Notes under the pieces: model-generated
What the model saw: the letters and a program-made list of their open reading frames with translations, nothing else
Told to the model about the DNA's origin: nothing
Database searches by the model: none
Made by a program: the position numbers and the translations under genes
Shown here: one piece after another, positions 49,436 to 58,908 of the stretch
Layout: each line of letters begins with the position of its first letter
How positions within the stretch are numbered: the stretch's first letter is position 1
Origin: Chryseobacterium pennae
Lineage (GTDB): Bacteria > Bacteroidota > Bacteroidia > Flavobacteriales > Weeksellaceae
Length of the DNA stretch: 64,000 nucleotides
Direction: 5' to 3'
Assembly: GCF_003385515.1 (NCBI RefSeq)
Contig: NZ_QNVT01000033.1
Location: 1-64,000, forward strand

Positions 49436-51382
49436 ATGAACTCTGTTAAAACCTATACGCTTTTCACCGATCATGATGTGTACCTTTTCAAAGAAGGCGG
49501 GCATTATAAGCTGTATGGTAAGTTTGGGGCGCATTCTGTAGAGAAGGAGGGGGTAAAAGGAGTTTATTTTTCAGTTTGGGCACCCAATGCTAAAAAGGTT
49601 TCCGTGATAGGAAATTTTAATAACTGGAACCATAAAGATCATATTCTGTTCCCAAGATGGGACGGATCAGGAATTTGGGAAGGTTTTATTGAAGACTTAA
49701 CCTGGGGAACCTTATATAAGTACGCTGTTGAAACGGCAAGAGGAGAGTTCCTGGAGAAAAGTGATCCTTATGCATTAAGCTGGGAACAGAATATTCAGGC
49801 TGCTTCATTGGTTTCTACAACCTGGTATGAGTGGAATGACAAGGAATGGATGGAAAGCCGCGGGGCGAAAAATAGTCTGGATGCTCCTATATCTGTTTAT
49901 GAGCTGCATTTAGGCTCATGGCTAAGGGATGAAAAAGATCCTGACCGATTTTTAAATTATCGCGATATCGCTAAAAAACTCATTCCTTATATAAAAGAAA
50001 TGGAGTTTACTCATGTAGAGTTCATGCCTGTGATGGAGTATCCGTATGATCCAAGCTGGGGATATCAGATCACTGGATTTTACGCAGCAACTTCGCGTTT
50101 CGGATCACCGCAGGACCTGATGTTTCTCATCGATGAGCTGCATCAAAATAATATTGGAGTTATTCTGGATTGGGTACCTTCACATTTTCCGGGAGATGCT
50201 AACGGACTTTACCGTTTTGATGGTTCTCACCTATATGAACATGAGGATCCGAGAAAAGGATTTCACCCCGATTGGAAGTCACATATTTTCAATTATGGAA
50301 GAAATGAAGTGAAATCTTTCCTGATTTCCAATGCAATGTTCTGGCTGGACCGTTATCATGCTGATGGACTTCGTGTAGATGCGGTAACCTCAATGCTTCA
50401 TCTGGATTATTCAAGGAATGAAGGTGAATGGGAACCTAATATATATGGCGAAAATGTGAATCTTGAAGCCAAAGCCTTTCTGCAGGAGTTTAATACGGCT
50501 GTCTATAAACAATTCGGGAACAGTATTATGACTATTGCTGAAGAAAGTTCCGATTTTCCGATGCTTACCAAGCCCGTTCATGATGGTGGTGTAGGATTTG
50601 GAATGAAGTGGATGATGGGCTGGATGCATGATACACTGGATTACTTTAAAGAAGATTTTGCCAATAGAAAGTTTCAGCATCATAAGCTCACGTTTGCCTC
50701 TATGTATATGTATAATGAAAATTATATGATGCCTTTATCACATGATGAAGTGGTACATGGAAAAGCAAGTCTGATCTATAAAATGAAAGGGGATGAATGG
50801 CAAAAATTTGCCAATCTTCGTACCCTGTATGTATATATGTATACCCATCCGGGCGCCAAGCTGCTTTTTATGGGGGATGAATTCGGGCAGACCAGTGAAT
50901 GGAATTTTACCCAAAGCCTGGATTGGCACCTGTTGAAATACCCTGTTCATAAAGGATTACAGGATTTGGTAAAAGAACTGAATCATTTATATAGAACGGA
51001 ACCCGCTTTGTATGAAAATCAGTTTGATAAAAACGGTTTTGAATGGATAGAAGCAGATGATCTGGAAAACTCAGTTTATGTTTATCTCAGAAAAGGTAAA
51101 AAACGTGACGATATTCTGATGACAGTGCTGAATCTGGCGCCGAAGGTAATAGACTATAAAATAAAGGTTTCAACCGGAACCCATTGGGAAGTCATTTTTA
51201 ATTCTGATCATAAAGAATATAGCGGAAGCGGGGTAGAAGCAGACCTATTGGAGGAGAAAGATGATCATGGAACAGAACATGAAAAGTTCATAACAATCAA
51301 ATTACCACCTCTGGCGGGGGTTATTTTGAGACAGAAAAAAGATAAAAAGTATAAATTACACAGAATCAAACACAGAAGATAA
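49436..51382 (+). CDS. glgB: 1,4-alpha-glucan branching enzyme
   Basis: A 648-residue GH13 enzyme; I use the ATG one codon after a TTG. Residues 10-110: CBM48 domain (VYFSVWAPNAKKVSVIGNFNNW). Residues 130-530: TIM barrel with nucleophile Asp315 (DGLRVDAVTSML), acid/base Glu369 (TIAEESSDFP) and LSHDEVVHGK near 437. The C-terminal all-beta domain ends the chain. It makes alpha-1,6 branches in glycogen. The compact length shows that the extra N1 domain of E. coli GlgB is absent. First gene of glgB-glgA-lipoprotein-glgC; the gap to glgA is 2 bases. Confidence 0.96.
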   Translation: MNSVKTYTLFTDHDVYLFKEGGHYKLYGKFGAHSVEKEGVKGVYFSVWAPNAKKVSVIGNFNNWNHKDHILFPRWDGSGIWEGFIEDLTWGTLYKYAVETARGEFLEKSDPYALSWEQNIQAASLVSTTWYEWNDKEWMESRGAKNSLDAPISVYELHLGSWLRDEKDPDRFLNYRDIAKKLIPYIKEMEFTHVEFMPVMEYPYDPSWGYQITGFYAATSRFGSPQDLMFLIDELHQNNIGVILDWVPSHFPGDANGLYRFDGSHLYEHEDPRKGFHPDWKSHIFNYGRNEVKSFLISNAMFWLDRYHADGLRVDAVTSMLHLDYSRNEGEWEPNIYGENVNLEAKAFLQEFNTAVYKQFGNSIMTIAEESSDFPMLTKPVHDGGVGFGMKWMMGWMHDTLDYFKEDFANRKFQHHKLTFASMYMYNENYMMPLSHDEVVHGKASLIYKMKGDEWQKFANLRTLYVYMYTHPGAKLLFMGDEFGQTSEWNFTQSLDWHLLKYPVHKGLQDLVKELNHLYRTEPALYENQFDKNGFEWIEADDLENSVYVYLRKGKKRDDILMTVLNLAPKVIDYKIKVSTGTHWEVIFNSDHKEYSGSGVEADLLEEKDDHGTEHEKFITIKLPPLAGVILRQKKDKKYKLHRIKHRR

Positions 51383-51384
51383 AA

Positions 51385-52791
51385 ATGGTTATTTATCATT
51401 TAAGTACAGAATGCTATCCTGTAGCAAAAGTAGGAGGTCTGGCAGATGTTGTTGGGGCACTTCCGAAATATCAGAATAAAATAAAAGGAATAGATGCCAA
51501 GGTGGTAATGCCGTGGTACAATAAACCCTTTGTTTATGATCATGAATTTGATGTCATTTTTGATGGATTCATTCATCAGGGATTCAATATGCTGCAGGTT
51601 CAGGTCATGAAAGAGAAAACAAATGTGTTGGGATTCGAACTTTATATGGTGAAGATTCCCGGGCTGCTGGATAGAGACAATCCTTACGGTTATCAGGATG
51701 AAAGTTTCCAGTTTTTAGCCTTTCAACAGGGAATACTACACTGGATGTGTGCTATGGAAATCAGGCCGGATGTATTGCACTGTCATGATTATCATACCGG
51801 ATTGGTTCCTTTTATGGTACAGCATTGCCCCGAATTTAATTTTCTGCAGGGGGTAAAAACGATTGGAACCATTCATAATGGTGAATATCAGGGGATGATG
51901 AGCTGGAATATGGCGAATAATATGCCTTCTTTTGATGCTTATAAATGGGGTTTAATGGATTGGAACGGGTTCATAAATCCATTGGCAAGTATGCTTAAAT
52001 GTTCTCATGCCTTTACTACAGTTTCCGAAGGATATCTGGAAGAACTTTTTATCAGCTTTCGCGGACTCGAAAGTCTGGTCCGTCAGGAATTCGGTAAAGC
52101 TTATGGGATCATCAACGGAATTGATACTGAAGTTTGGGATCCTGAAACCGATCCGATGCTGGATTTTAATTTTAACAGTAAAAATGCTGTAGTCCAAAAG
52201 AAAAAGAACAAGGAGAAACTTTGTAAAGAATATGGTTTAAAACCTGAGCTTCCTTTATTTGCATTCATTGGTAGATTTGCAACAGAAAAAGGAGCTGACT
52301 TCCTGCCGGATGTAGTCTGGCGAAGCATCAAGCAAAGTTATGGCGCTTTAAATATCATGATCCTTGGATCTGGAAATACTTATATTGAGAATAAGCTGAA
52401 GGAATACGATTATACTTACACCAATTTTGCTTTAGATCTGGGATATAAAGAACATCTTTCTCATAAGATCTATGCCTCGGCAGATTTTCTGCTAATGCCG
52501 TCAAGAGTAGAACCATGCGGCTTGAACCAGATGTATTCTATGAGATACGGAACCGTTCCTGTAGTAAGATATACCGGTGGATTGAGAGATACAGTGGAAG
52601 ATATTTCAACAGGCGGAGCAGGACTGAACTTCACCTATCCCGGTGTAGATGATATTGTACATGCGATGAACAGAGCCCTTGGAATCTACAATCAGAAAGG
52701 AATGATGAAAGAACTTATTCATGCCAATATGAATTTTGACTTTGCATGGGAGAAATCTGCAGAAAAATATATAGCTTTATATAATAGCTGA
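51385..52791 (+). CDS. glgA: Glycogen synthase
   Basis: A 468-residue GT5 enzyme. ADP-glucose loop KVGGLADVVGALPK (residues 15-28); HNGEYQGM near 165; FTTVSEGYLEEL near 210; nucleotide-binding FIGRFATEKGADFL near 293 and SRVEPCGLNQMYSMRYGTVPVV near 373-394, with the catalytic Glu in the EPCG segment. It transfers glucose from ADP-glucose to growing alpha-1,4 chains in the cytosol. It is 2 bases downstream of glgB and 1 base upstream of the lipoprotein gene. Confidence 0.96.
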   Translation: MVIYHLSTECYPVAKVGGLADVVGALPKYQNKIKGIDAKVVMPWYNKPFVYDHEFDVIFDGFIHQGFNMLQVQVMKEKTNVLGFELYMVKIPGLLDRDNPYGYQDESFQFLAFQQGILHWMCAMEIRPDVLHCHDYHTGLVPFMVQHCPEFNFLQGVKTIGTIHNGEYQGMMSWNMANNMPSFDAYKWGLMDWNGFINPLASMLKCSHAFTTVSEGYLEELFISFRGLESLVRQEFGKAYGIINGIDTEVWDPETDPMLDFNFNSKNAVVQKKKNKEKLCKEYGLKPELPLFAFIGRFATEKGADFLPDVVWRSIKQSYGALNIMILGSGNTYIENKLKEYDYTYTNFALDLGYKEHLSHKIYASADFLLMPSRVEPCGLNQMYSMRYGTVPVVRYTGGLRDTVEDISTGGAGLNFTYPGVDDIVHAMNRALGIYNQKGMMKELIHANMNFDFAWEKSAEKYIALYNS

Positions 52792-52792
52792 T

Positions 52793-53329
52793 ATGACACG
52801 GGTTTTTTCTTTTTTATTGATCATAATAATGCTGTCTTCCTGTAAAAAAGAAGATGGTAGCCTTCATAATGGGTATTTTTGGATCTATGGATCTGGTCTT
52901 ATAGATATGTATGGCCAAGAAGCAACCAAGGCTATATCTGAAAAGTGGAAGATAAAACAAGTGCATGCCGGAGGTTGTGTGATTGATAATGAAACAGAGA
53001 AAAAGATAAGGGCTGCCAATAAAAAAACTCTGGCAGCTATTGCAAAGAAATATGGTAAAGGCTGGGAGGCACAATATGATAAGGATATAGAAGATTATGC
53101 TGTGAAAAGAGCCAATGTAATGGATGTTCTGCTTGTGAATAAACTATTCCAAAAGAAGCTTAGCAATTATAATGTTTCATTTGATGATGTAAATAATGAA
53201 ATAACAGTACTGAATGATCCTGAGCAATATGAAGTAACTGTAGTAAATCCGAGATTGAAATATGAAAATAAAATTTGTTTCAGGGTAAAGGTAAATACCC
53301 AAAACAGAACAGTAAACTTAATAAAATAA
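52793..53329 (+). CDS. Lipoprotein of unknown function inside the glycogen operon
   Basis: A 178-residue protein with a lipoprotein signal (FLLIIIMLSSC, Cys17), so probably anchored in the cell envelope. The mature part has AGGCVIDNETEKKIRAANKK near 59 and an alternating charged helix (AAIAKKYGKGWEAQYDKDIEDYAVKRANV), then a small beta C-terminus. I know no domain. It starts 1 base after glgA and ends 16 bases before glgC, so it is certainly on the same transcript, which is odd for an envelope protein among cytosolic glycogen enzymes. Confidence 0.8.
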   Translation: MTRVFSFLLIIIMLSSCKKEDGSLHNGYFWIYGSGLIDMYGQEATKAISEKWKIKQVHAGGCVIDNETEKKIRAANKKTLAAIAKKYGKGWEAQYDKDIEDYAVKRANVMDVLLVNKLFQKKLSNYNVSFDDVNNEITVLNDPEQYEVTVVNPRLKYENKICFRVKVNTQNRTVNLIK

Positions 53330-53345
53330 AAAACGCAATATATTT

Positions 53346-54614
53346 ATGAACCGAAATGTAATCTCTATTGTATTGGGCGGCGGCAGAGGAACAAGATTAT
53401 TCCCGTTAACGTATACCAGATCAAAACCGGCAGTTCCTATTGCAGGAAAATACAGGCTGGTGGATATTCCGATCTCAAACTGCCTGAACTCAGGCCTGAA
53501 TAAAATCCTGGTACTTACTCAGTTTAATTCAGCATCTTTAAATTCACATATCAAGAACTCTTATCACTTTGATATCTTCAGCAAAGGCTTCGTAGATATT
53601 CTTGCTGCTGAGCAGAATGTGGAAAATGAAAGCTGGTATCAGGGAACAGCAGACGCCGTACGCCAGTCTATGAAACATCTTGAAAAATATGATTATGATT
53701 ATATCTTAATCCTTTCCGGAGATCAGCTTTATCAGATGGATTTCAGGGAAATGCTGGATTTTCATATTGAAAACGGAGGAGATGTAACCATTGCAACCAT
53801 TCCGGTGAATGCCAAAGATGCAACCGGTTTTGGGATTCTAAAATCCGATGATGAAGGAAATATCACCTCTTTCTATGAAAAACCGGATTATGATATGCTG
53901 GAAGGTTTGAAATCTGAAGTATCAGAAGAGAATAAGCATAAAGGAAAAGAATTCCTGGCCTCTATGGGAATCTATATTTTTACAAAGACCATTCTGAAGA
54001 AAATGTTTGATGAAGGAGCTGGTGATGATTTCGGGAAAGATATTATTCCAAGCTCTATTGGGAAATATAAGACATTAAGTTATCAGTACGAAGGATATTG
54101 GACGGATATTGGAACGATAGAGTCGTTTTATGAAGCCAACCTGGATCTTTGTCTGGATCTTCCACAGTTCAACCTGTTCTCCTCCTCTCCAATCTATACA
54201 AGAGCGAGAATGCTTCCGCCATCTAAAATCAACGGTTCTTATGTAAGCAAGGCTGTATTTGGAGATGGATGTATCATTATGGCAGATAAAATTGAAAACT
54301 CTGTGATAGGAAACCGAACCAGAATAGATAAAGGCAGTACTATCGTTAATTCCTACGTCATGGGAGCTGATTTTTATCAGAATACGACAGAAATCGTTCT
54401 GAACGACAGAGGGGGCCGTCCGAATATGGGAATCGGAAAATACTGTTATATTGAAAAAGCAATCCTTGACAAAAACTGCTCCATTGGAGATAATGTAAAG
54501 ATCATCGGTGGAAAACATATTCCAGATGGTGATTATGGAACTTATTCTGTACAGGATGGTATCGTAGTCGTGAAGAAAGGAGCGATACTGTTGCCGGGAA
54601 CACATATTGGGTAA
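53346..54614 (+). CDS. glgC: Glucose-1-phosphate adenylyltransferase
   Basis: A 422-residue enzyme that makes ADP-glucose from ATP and glucose-1-phosphate, the committed step of glycogen synthesis. Nucleotidyltransferase domain with GGGRGTRLFPLT (11-22), SKPAVPIAGKYRLVDIPISNC and SGDQLYQMDF near 128. Left-handed beta-helix C-domain (from about 300, KINGSYVSKAVFGDGC...) for allosteric effectors and oligomerisation. Last gene of the glycogen operon. A GGAAG-rich repeat element starts directly after its stop codon. Confidence 0.96.
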   Translation: MNRNVISIVLGGGRGTRLFPLTYTRSKPAVPIAGKYRLVDIPISNCLNSGLNKILVLTQFNSASLNSHIKNSYHFDIFSKGFVDILAAEQNVENESWYQGTADAVRQSMKHLEKYDYDYILILSGDQLYQMDFREMLDFHIENGGDVTIATIPVNAKDATGFGILKSDDEGNITSFYEKPDYDMLEGLKSEVSEENKHKGKEFLASMGIYIFTKTILKKMFDEGAGDDFGKDIIPSSIGKYKTLSYQYEGYWTDIGTIESFYEANLDLCLDLPQFNLFSSSPIYTRARMLPPSKINGSYVSKAVFGDGCIIMADKIENSVIGNRTRIDKGSTIVNSYVMGADFYQNTTEIVLNDRGGRPNMGIGKYCYIEKAILDKNCSIGDNVKIIGGKHIPDGDYGTYSVQDGIVVVKKGAILLPGTHIG

Positions 54615-54804
54615 GAAGGAAGGAAGAAGGAAGAAGGAATAAGGAAGCTGGAGGCTGGAGGCTGGAAGTCATTTAGGTCGAAACAATGACTCGGCAACTT
54701 TTTTATTGAAATATAAGTTAGTTTATATGATAAATCCAATCAAGAGATTATCATTAATTATTAGAATAACAGTGGCTTCCAGCTTCCATCACCCAGCTTC
54801 CAGC
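54615..54804. repeat. GGAAGCTGGAGG-type inverted repeat element, copy 2
   Basis: Left arm: GGAAG and GAAGGAA units, then GGAAGCTGGAGGCTGGAGG. Right arm: GGCTTCCAGCTTCCATCACC and CAGCTTCCAGCC. They enclose about 105 AT-rich bases without a gene. Same plan as 41313-41454 but with differing interior sequence. Both copies lie immediately next to a stop codon. Confidence 0.6.
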
Positions 54805-54854
54805 CTTTCACTAGGTTAATTATTGTTAAACATATAATTAGAGTGATCAGCATA

Positions 54855-54885
54855 TTGGTCACTTTTTTTATTTGTATTACTTTTG
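54855..54885 (+). promoter_or_regulatory. Promoter of the SRPBCC gene
   Basis: TTG at 54855-54857 and TACTTTTG at 54878-54885, separated by 20 bases, fit the Bacteroidota -33/-7 arrangement. The start codon follows after only 4 bases, so the message may be leaderless. Confidence 0.55.
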
Positions 54886-54889
54886 TGCG

Positions 54890-55930
54890 ATGCGTATTTT
54901 TAAATATTTAACGGTAGTTATTGTTCTTTTGGGAGGTGCTTATGCTGCTTCCATGTATTATTTTGTAGATGAAAGCAAGAATTTTACAGTTGAGAAAGAA
55001 ATTGATTATCCGGTAGATAAAGTTTTTGGACAGTTCAATAATCTCCAGAATTTTACAAGATGGAACAACTTTTTTACCAGTTCACAGTCTATGGATATAG
55101 ATTATTATACACCTTATGAAGGGAAGGGAAGTGCCATCAGTTACGTAGATAAAAAAAATGATACGGATGGCGAAATGTTCATTCGTTATGAGAACCTGAA
55201 TAAGACCTTAAAATATCAGCTTTTTGAAGATGAAAATGAAAATCCGACCTTAGTTGATGTGAAATTCAAGCCTGTTTCTGCAGAAAAGACAAAAATTACC
55301 TGGTACGTACACACTCCTAAACTATCTGTCTGGAGAAGAGTAGAAAACTTCTGGACAGAGGACCGTTTTGCCGAAAATATCAACAAAAGTATGGTCAATC
55401 TTAAAAATTCATTAGGAAATAAGGTTGAAAAAGACAATCAGATGGCAGCGATCAAGTATGACAGTCTTGTGGTGGAGAATGAAGAAGATAAACTGTTGTT
55501 GGGGATCAATGTGAGTACCGCCAATAAAAAAGATGCCCTTTACAAAAATATCGTGATGAATTATAACAAAGTCTATAATTTTGTATCGATGGACCTTGGT
55601 AAAAAAGATGATGAATTTGGGTATCCGGTTCTGATGACTGATGCGGATAATTACAAAGACAAAGAAGTTTCTTACTTCCTCGGAATTCCACTTTCCAAGA
55701 AAATTGGAGTGTCTGACAATAATTTCAATTTTAGGTCTGTAAATCCATCACAAAACTACGTAATGTACTACAAAGGGAGCTATGAAGGCCGAATAAAAGC
55801 TATTCAGCAGTTGATTCTGAAAGCCAAAAAAGATGAGATGCGCTTCGGAGATATCCGTCAGACCTTTATAGAACGTCCGATGGAAGGTCAGGACGTGAAC
55901 ATGAAGCTCTCATTATCAGTGTATAAGTGA
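54890..55930 (+). CDS. SRPBCC-domain membrane-anchored protein
   Basis: A 346-residue protein from MRIFKYLTVVIVLLGG; a TTG six codons upstream overlaps the promoter box and is rejected as start. Residues 5-25 form a single membrane helix. Residues 35-165 form an SRPBCC/polyketide-cyclase-like domain (EIDYPVDKVFGQFNNLQNFTRWNNF...) with a ligand cavity. Residues 185-345 form a second alpha/beta domain similar to GyrI-like or effector-binding modules (PLSKKIGVSDN). The ligand is unknown. It stands alone between glgC and sucA. Confidence 0.8.
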   Translation: MRIFKYLTVVIVLLGGAYAASMYYFVDESKNFTVEKEIDYPVDKVFGQFNNLQNFTRWNNFFTSSQSMDIDYYTPYEGKGSAISYVDKKNDTDGEMFIRYENLNKTLKYQLFEDENENPTLVDVKFKPVSAEKTKITWYVHTPKLSVWRRVENFWTEDRFAENINKSMVNLKNSLGNKVEKDNQMAAIKYDSLVVENEEDKLLLGINVSTANKKDALYKNIVMNYNKVYNFVSMDLGKKDDEFGYPVLMTDADNYKDKEVSYFLGIPLSKKIGVSDNNFNFRSVNPSQNYVMYYKGSYEGRIKAIQQLILKAKKDEMRFGDIRQTFIERPMEGQDVNMKLSLSVYK

Positions 55931-56000
55931 TTTTTTTTTAATTATTTTTTTCTTAAGTTTTTTTAACGGTTTCAGACTGTTCTAACTCGGTTTTTTTTAT

Positions 56001-56008
56001 TAAATTTG
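56001..56008 (+). promoter_or_regulatory. -7 promoter box of sucA
   Basis: TAAATTTG matches TAnnTTTG and lies 47 bases before the sucA start codon. The -33 position reads TTC rather than TTG. Confidence 0.45.
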
Positions 56009-56055
56009 AAGATTAATTCTACAAATAAATTTTAATAAATAGATAAACTGTAATA

Positions 56056-58869
56056 ATGGACAGATTTTCATTCCTAAACGCAGCTCATTCTCAGTTAATT
56101 GAGGATTTATACCAACAGTACTTAAAATTCCCGGATTCTTTAGAACCATCATGGAAAGCCTTCTTTCAAGGCTTCGATTTTGCTTTGGAGAACTACGGAG
56201 ATGACGATAACATTCAATTTATTCAGGCCCCGGCCAACGCTGCTCCGGCAGTACAACAAATTTCTCAGGCAGTAACAAGCGGAGAAGTTCCTGAACACAT
56301 CAAGAAAGAATTTAAAGTCGTAAACCTTATTGAGGCTTACAGAACAAGAGGGCACCTGTTTACAAAGACAAACCCAGTTAGAGAAAGAAGACACTATACC
56401 CCTACTTTAGATATCGAGAACTTCGGTCTCTCTACAGCAGATTTAAATACAAAATTCAACTGTGCTGTTGAAACAGGGATGAAAGAGCCTGCTACTTTAG
56501 CAGATTTAATCAAGCATCTTGAAAATATCTACTGTGATTCTATCGGGGTAGAATATACATACATCAACAACGTTGAAGAAAAAGATTTTATCAAAAAATG
56601 GCTTCAGGTAAATGAAAACCATCCAAGCCTTTCTGCGAATGAAAAAACAGAAATTTTATTAAAATTAAATCAGGCAGTAGCCTTTGAAAATTATCTTCAT
56701 ACAAAATTTGTAGGTCAGAAAAGATTCTCACTGGAAGGTGGAGAAACATTAATCCCAGCTTTAGATCAATTGATCTCAAGATCTTCTCAATTGGGAGTAG
56801 ATGAAGTGGTATTAGGTATGGCTCACAGAGGAAGGCTAAATGTATTGTCAAACATCTTCGGAAAATCTTACAAGCAGATCTTCTCAGAATTTGAAGGAAA
56901 AGAATTCGAAGAAGATGTATTCTCAGGTGACGTTAAATATCACTTAGGATCATCTAAAAAGATCAAAACTGCTTCAGGAGAAGAAGTGTGTATCAACCTG
57001 ACTCCGAACCCGTCTCACCTTGAAACGGTAGCAGCTTTAGTAGAAGGAATCTGCCGTGCAAAAGTAGATGATAAATATAAAGACTATTCTAAAGTATTAC
57101 CAATCATCATTCATGGTGACGGTGCTATTGCAGGACAGGGGATTGCTTATGAAGTAGCTCAGATGATGACTCTTGAAGGATACAGAACAGGTGGTACAGT
57201 TCACATTGTAGTAAACAACCAGGTATCTTTCACCACGAACTTCCATGATGCAAGATCTTCAACATACTGTACAGACATCGCAAAAGTTACAGAATCTCCT
57301 GTAATGCACGTAAATGCTGATGATGCTGAAGCAGTAGTTCACGCAATTCACTTTGCAGCAGATTTCAGAGCAAAATTCGGGAAAGATGTGTACATCGATT
57401 TATTAGGATACAGAAAATATGGTCATAACGAAGGGGATGAGCCAAGATTTACACAGCCTAACCTTTACAAGGCGATTTCTAAGCATCAGAACCCAAGAGA
57501 AATCTATAAAGATAAATTAATCAACGACAGCGTTATCTCTAACGATATCATCAAAAAGATGGAGGTTGACTTCAAAGCACTTTTAGATAAAGACTTTGAT
57601 GCTTCCAAAGAGATCGAGAAAAACGTAATGGATCTGTTCATGGCTGAAGATTGGGTGGATTATCCAATCGGAAAGAGAGGAGCAGTTCAGTTACCTGTTG
57701 ATACAAAATATGACTTAGCGAAGTTGAAAGAACTGGCGCTTACAATGTCAACACTTCCGGCTGATAAAAAGTTCATCAACAAGATTACAAGACTTTTCGA
57801 AAACAGAATCAAGGCTATTGAAGGAAACTCATTAGACTGGGCACTAGGAGAGTGGTTAGCCTATGCTACACTACTTGTAGAAGGTCACAATGTAAGAATC
57901 TCAGGAGAAGATGTAGAAAGAGGTACATTCTCTCACAGACATGCTGTTGTAAAAACAGAAGATACAGAAGAAGAATATATCCCGTTAAGACACGTTTCAG
58001 AAAGCAGATTTGACGTATTCAACTCTCATCTTTCAGAATATGGTGTTCTAGGTTTCGACTATGGATATGCAATGGCTTCTCCAAATACATTAACCATTTG
58101 GGAAGCTCAGTTCGGAGACTTCGTGAACGGTGCTCAGATCATCGTTGACCAGTACTTGGCAGCCGCAGAAGAAAAATGGAAAATCCAGGACGGATTGGTA
58201 ATGTTATTGCCTCATGGTTCAGAAGGTCAGGGTGCAGAACACTCTTCAGCAAGATTGGAGAGATTCTTAACACTTTGTGCTAATGAAAATATGGTAGTGG
58301 CAAATATTACTTCCCCTGCCAACTACTTCCACTTATTGAGAAGACAGTTGAAATGGGCGTTCAGAAAGCCATTGATCGTAATGAGTCCTAAATCTTTATT
58401 GAGACACCCTAAAGTAGTTTCTCCACTTGAAGATTTCGCAACAGGTTCATTCCAGCCAATCTTAGATGATCCAACTGCAGATCCTAAAAAAGTAGAAAAA
58501 TTAGTTCTTTGTTCAGGTAAACTGTACTTCGAATTATTAGCGAAAAAAGAAGAATTAAACTGTGAAAACATTGCATTAGTAAGATTCGAACAGTTGTATC
58601 CACTTCAGACAGATGCTATTGAAGCGATTTTCAGCAAATACGAAAACAGAACACAATTGGTATGGGCTCAGGAAGAACCTGAAAACATGGGAGCTTGGTC
58701 TTATATCCTGAGAAACTTCAGAGATACAGGAATCCAGGTAGTATCTCCTGTACCGAGCGGTGCTCCGGCTCCAGGTAGCCATAAGATGTTTGAAAAAAAT
58801 CAAAATGCAGTGATCAACAGAGTTTTCGACAGAGACGATGCTCCAGCAAAAAGACCTGTTACAGCTTAA
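56056..58869 (+). CDS. sucA: 2-oxoglutarate dehydrogenase E1 component
   Basis: A 937-residue thiamine-diphosphate enzyme of full length. The N-terminal FLNAAHSQLIEDLYQQYLKFPDSLEPSWKAFFQGF binds the E2 core. MAHRGRLNVLSNI follows near 255. The ThDP/Mg motif is HGDGAIAGQGIAYE near 354-366. The C-terminal transketolase-like half carries LPHGSEGQGAEHSSARLERFL near 716. It decarboxylates 2-oxoglutarate in the TCA cycle and passes succinyl groups to SucB lipoyl arms. The sucB gene follows after 39 bases; E3 is not in the window. Confidence 0.97.
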   Translation: MDRFSFLNAAHSQLIEDLYQQYLKFPDSLEPSWKAFFQGFDFALENYGDDDNIQFIQAPANAAPAVQQISQAVTSGEVPEHIKKEFKVVNLIEAYRTRGHLFTKTNPVRERRHYTPTLDIENFGLSTADLNTKFNCAVETGMKEPATLADLIKHLENIYCDSIGVEYTYINNVEEKDFIKKWLQVNENHPSLSANEKTEILLKLNQAVAFENYLHTKFVGQKRFSLEGGETLIPALDQLISRSSQLGVDEVVLGMAHRGRLNVLSNIFGKSYKQIFSEFEGKEFEEDVFSGDVKYHLGSSKKIKTASGEEVCINLTPNPSHLETVAALVEGICRAKVDDKYKDYSKVLPIIIHGDGAIAGQGIAYEVAQMMTLEGYRTGGTVHIVVNNQVSFTTNFHDARSSTYCTDIAKVTESPVMHVNADDAEAVVHAIHFAADFRAKFGKDVYIDLLGYRKYGHNEGDEPRFTQPNLYKAISKHQNPREIYKDKLINDSVISNDIIKKMEVDFKALLDKDFDASKEIEKNVMDLFMAEDWVDYPIGKRGAVQLPVDTKYDLAKLKELALTMSTLPADKKFINKITRLFENRIKAIEGNSLDWALGEWLAYATLLVEGHNVRISGEDVERGTFSHRHAVVKTEDTEEEYIPLRHVSESRFDVFNSHLSEYGVLGFDYGYAMASPNTLTIWEAQFGDFVNGAQIIVDQYLAAAEEKWKIQDGLVMLLPHGSEGQGAEHSSARLERFLTLCANENMVVANITSPANYFHLLRRQLKWAFRKPLIVMSPKSLLRHPKVVSPLEDFATGSFQPILDDPTADPKKVEKLVLCSGKLYFELLAKKEELNCENIALVRFEQLYPLQTDAIEAIFSKYENRTQLVWAQEEPENMGAWSYILRNFRDTGIQVVSPVPSGAPAPGSHKMFEKNQNAVINRVFDRDDAPAKRPVTA

Positions 58870-58908
58870 TTTAAATAATATCCAATTAAAAAATAAAAAA
58901 TACTCGAT

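Noticed and set aside
54075..54605. Minus-strand frame of 176 codons inside glgC
   Set aside because: Complement of the conserved beta-helix domain of glgC; no independent support.
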